Part shown: positions 34,040-35,335 of the stretch, one piece after another
Layout: each line of letters opens with the position of its first letter
How positions within the stretch are numbered: the stretch's first letter is position 1
NCBI GenBank assembly: GCA_017308495.1
Contig: JAFKES010000118.1
Coordinates: 1 to 35,335, forward strand
DNA length: 35,335 nucleotides
From: Afipia sp.
Lineage (GTDB): Bacteria > Pseudomonadota > Alphaproteobacteria > Rhizobiales > Xanthobacteraceae
Direction: 5' to 3'
The notes under the pieces: model-generated
Databases searched by the model: none
The model's input: the letters and a program-made list of their open reading frames with translations, nothing else
Told to the model about the DNA's origin: nothing
Program-made: the position numbers and the translations under genes

Positions 34040-35335
34040 TCAGGCCGCCGGCAGCGCGCGATCGAGCAAGCCGCGGCTGTCGCTGTCGCCGAGATCGGCC
34101 GCGCCGTAGAGTTGGCCGTGATCCGAGGTGAGCCGTGTGGCCGCGAACAGCTCGGCCTGCTTGGGAGCGAACGCGTTGAGCGCCGCGGCGGCGGCGACCA
34201 GCGCCAGCTTTTCGACGGCGAGCCGCGCGATCCGCTCGGCATCCGGCTGGTGGAAGGATTTCACGATGAAGCCCACCGCCTCTGCCACGCCGGGCAAGCC
34301 ATCGGCCTGCACGGCAAGGCCCCGCAGCACCTCCGCCGCCGCGTCCGCTTCGCGCGACAGCGCCCGCAGCACGTCGAGGCACATCACATTGCCCGAGCCT
34401 TCCCAGATGGCGTTGACCGGCGCCTCGCGGTAGTGCCGCGCCAGAATGCCCTCCTCGACATAGCCGTTGCCGCCGAGGCACTCCATCGCCTCGTAGACGA
34501 AGCCCGGCGAACTCTTGCAGGTCCAGTATTTCACCACCGGCGTCAACAGCCGCATATAGGCCGCCTCCGCCTTGTCGTGGGGCGCGCGGTCGAACGAGCG
34601 GCACAGCCGCATCACCAGCGCCGTCGACGCCTCCACATGCAGCGCCATGTCGGCGAGCACGCTGCGCATTAGCGGCTGATCGGCGAGATGGCGCTGGAAC
34701 ACGCTGCGATGACGGGTGTGGTTGAGCGCGTGCGCAAGCCCCGAGCGCATCAGGCCGACGGAAGCCAGCGCGCAATCCTGCCGCGTCAGCGAAACCATCT
34801 GGATGATGGTCGGCACGCCGCGCCCCTCCTCGCCGAGTCGCAGCGCATAGGCATTGTCGAACACCACTTCGGACGACGCATTGGAGCGGTTGCCGAGCTT
34901 GTCCTTGAGGCGCTGGAACTGCAGTCCGTTGACACTGCCATCCGGACGGAAGCGCGGCATGAAGAAGCAGGTCAGTCCGCCTTCGGCCTGCGCCAGCACC
35001 AGAAACGCATCGCACATCGGCGCGGACATGAACCATTTGTGCCCGGTGATGCGGTAAGCATCGCCGTCGCGCACCGCGCGGGTGATGTTGGCGCGCACGT
35101 CGGTGCCACCCTGCTTTTCGGTCATGCCCATGCCCATGGTCATGCCGCGCTTGGTCCACCATGGCGCAAACGTCGGATCGTAGGACCGCGTGCCGAGCAC
35201 CGGCATCACCTTCGCGCGCAAGGCGGGATCGACCGACAGCGCGCCGACCGCCGCCCGCGTCATGGTGATCGGGCACAGATGACCTGTCTCGACCTGCGCC
35301 GCCATGAAGAACTTGGCGCCGCGCACCACCTCCGA
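34040..35335 (-). CDS. AidB-like acyl-CoA dehydrogenase (5' part outside window)
   Basis: The frame is open to the right edge, so the N-terminal part (roughly 110-120 residues, by comparison with E. coli AidB of about 540) is missing. The 431 visible residues match AidB rather than a standard acyl-CoA dehydrogenase: KRGMTMGMGMTEKQGGTD in the FAD region, then KWFMSAPMCDAFLVLAQ, and EAPVNAIWEGSGNVMCLDVL near the end. AidB is a flavoprotein of the adaptive response to alkylation and binds DNA in E. coli. No ada or alkB is seen in the window, so a role in alkylation stress is only inferred. Confidence 0.9.
   Translation of the reverse strand, partial: SEVVRGAKFFMAAQVETGHLCPITMTRAAVGALSVDPALRAKVMPVLGTRSYDPTFAPWWTKRGMTMGMGMTEKQGGTDVRANITRAVRDGDAYRITGHKWFMSAPMCDAFLVLAQAEGGLTCFFMPRFRPDGSVNGLQFQRLKDKLGNRSNASSEVVFDNAYALRLGEEGRGVPTIIQMVSLTRQDCALASVGLMRSGLAHALNHTRHRSVFQRHLADQPLMRSVLADMALHVEASTALVMRLCRSFDRAPHDKAEAAYMRLLTPVVKYWTCKSSPGFVYEAMECLGGNGYVEEGILARHYREAPVNAIWEGSGNVMCLDVLRALSREADAAAEVLRGLAVQADGLPGVAEAVGFIVKSFHQPDAERIARLAVEKLALVAAAAALNAFAPKQAELFAATRLTSDHGQLYGAADLGDSDSRGLLDRALPAA

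Overview
The window is a high-GC alphaproteobacterial chromosome segment. The porin, the RSH, RpoZ and PdxJ-to-RecO gene order, the dispersed palindromic intergenic repeats and the Tyr/Pro-rich secreted protein all fit the Bradyrhizobium, Rhodopseudomonas, Nitrobacter and Afipia group (Nitrobacteraceae). The genus cannot be fixed by reading alone. Nearly all of it is core housekeeping DNA. I see no phage, insertion sequence, CRISPR array or rRNA.

Layout. 1-201 is the 3' end of an MFS exporter. 395-3114 holds parC (-), diverging from a small secreted protein (+). 3200-10599 is one leftward block read rsh, pdxJ, acpS, lepB, rnc, era, a small membrane protein, recO; several junctions overlap by 3-8 bases. 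rpoZ lies just upstream of it behind a strong terminator. 11526-13406 carries a NYN-domain protein (LabA-like) overlapping a family 5 uracil-DNA glycosylase, converging on a peroxiredoxin. 13497-15419 is dapA, mscL, smpB (leftward). 15657-19070 is a soluble lytic transglycosylase and an alpha/beta hydrolase (rightward). 19417-21003 is a Porin_2 family porin. 21550-21641 is tRNA-Ser(GCU), followed by a TPR and GT41 glycosyltransferase. About 1.4 kb of largely gene-free DNA follows, containing a 42-residue lysine/alanine-rich protein. 25398-30394 carries the aminoacyl-tRNA amidotransferase genes gatC, gatA and gatB, with a 63-residue CxxC protein and a patatin-like lipoprotein among them. 30542-35335 has a nitronate monooxygenase, ruvX, an AEC transporter, a CPBP membrane protease and the truncated 5' side of an AidB-like acyl-CoA dehydrogenase.

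The most important anomaly is in pdxJ (pyridoxine 5'-phosphate synthase). Its reading frame is broken near 7740, where about 22 bases appear to be missing between two well-conserved blocks. Either the vitamin B6 gene is dead here or the sequence or assembly is wrong at that point. Other points worth a second look are the very basic 42-residue protein, which is easy to miss by size cut-off, two copies of an intergenic repeat whose outer stem shows compensating base changes, the small CxxC protein placed between gatC and gatA, and inverted repeats in the long gaps.

I did not find a convincing new multi-gene system. Because the GC content is high, several very long antisense open frames exist opposite real genes; these are treated as shadows.
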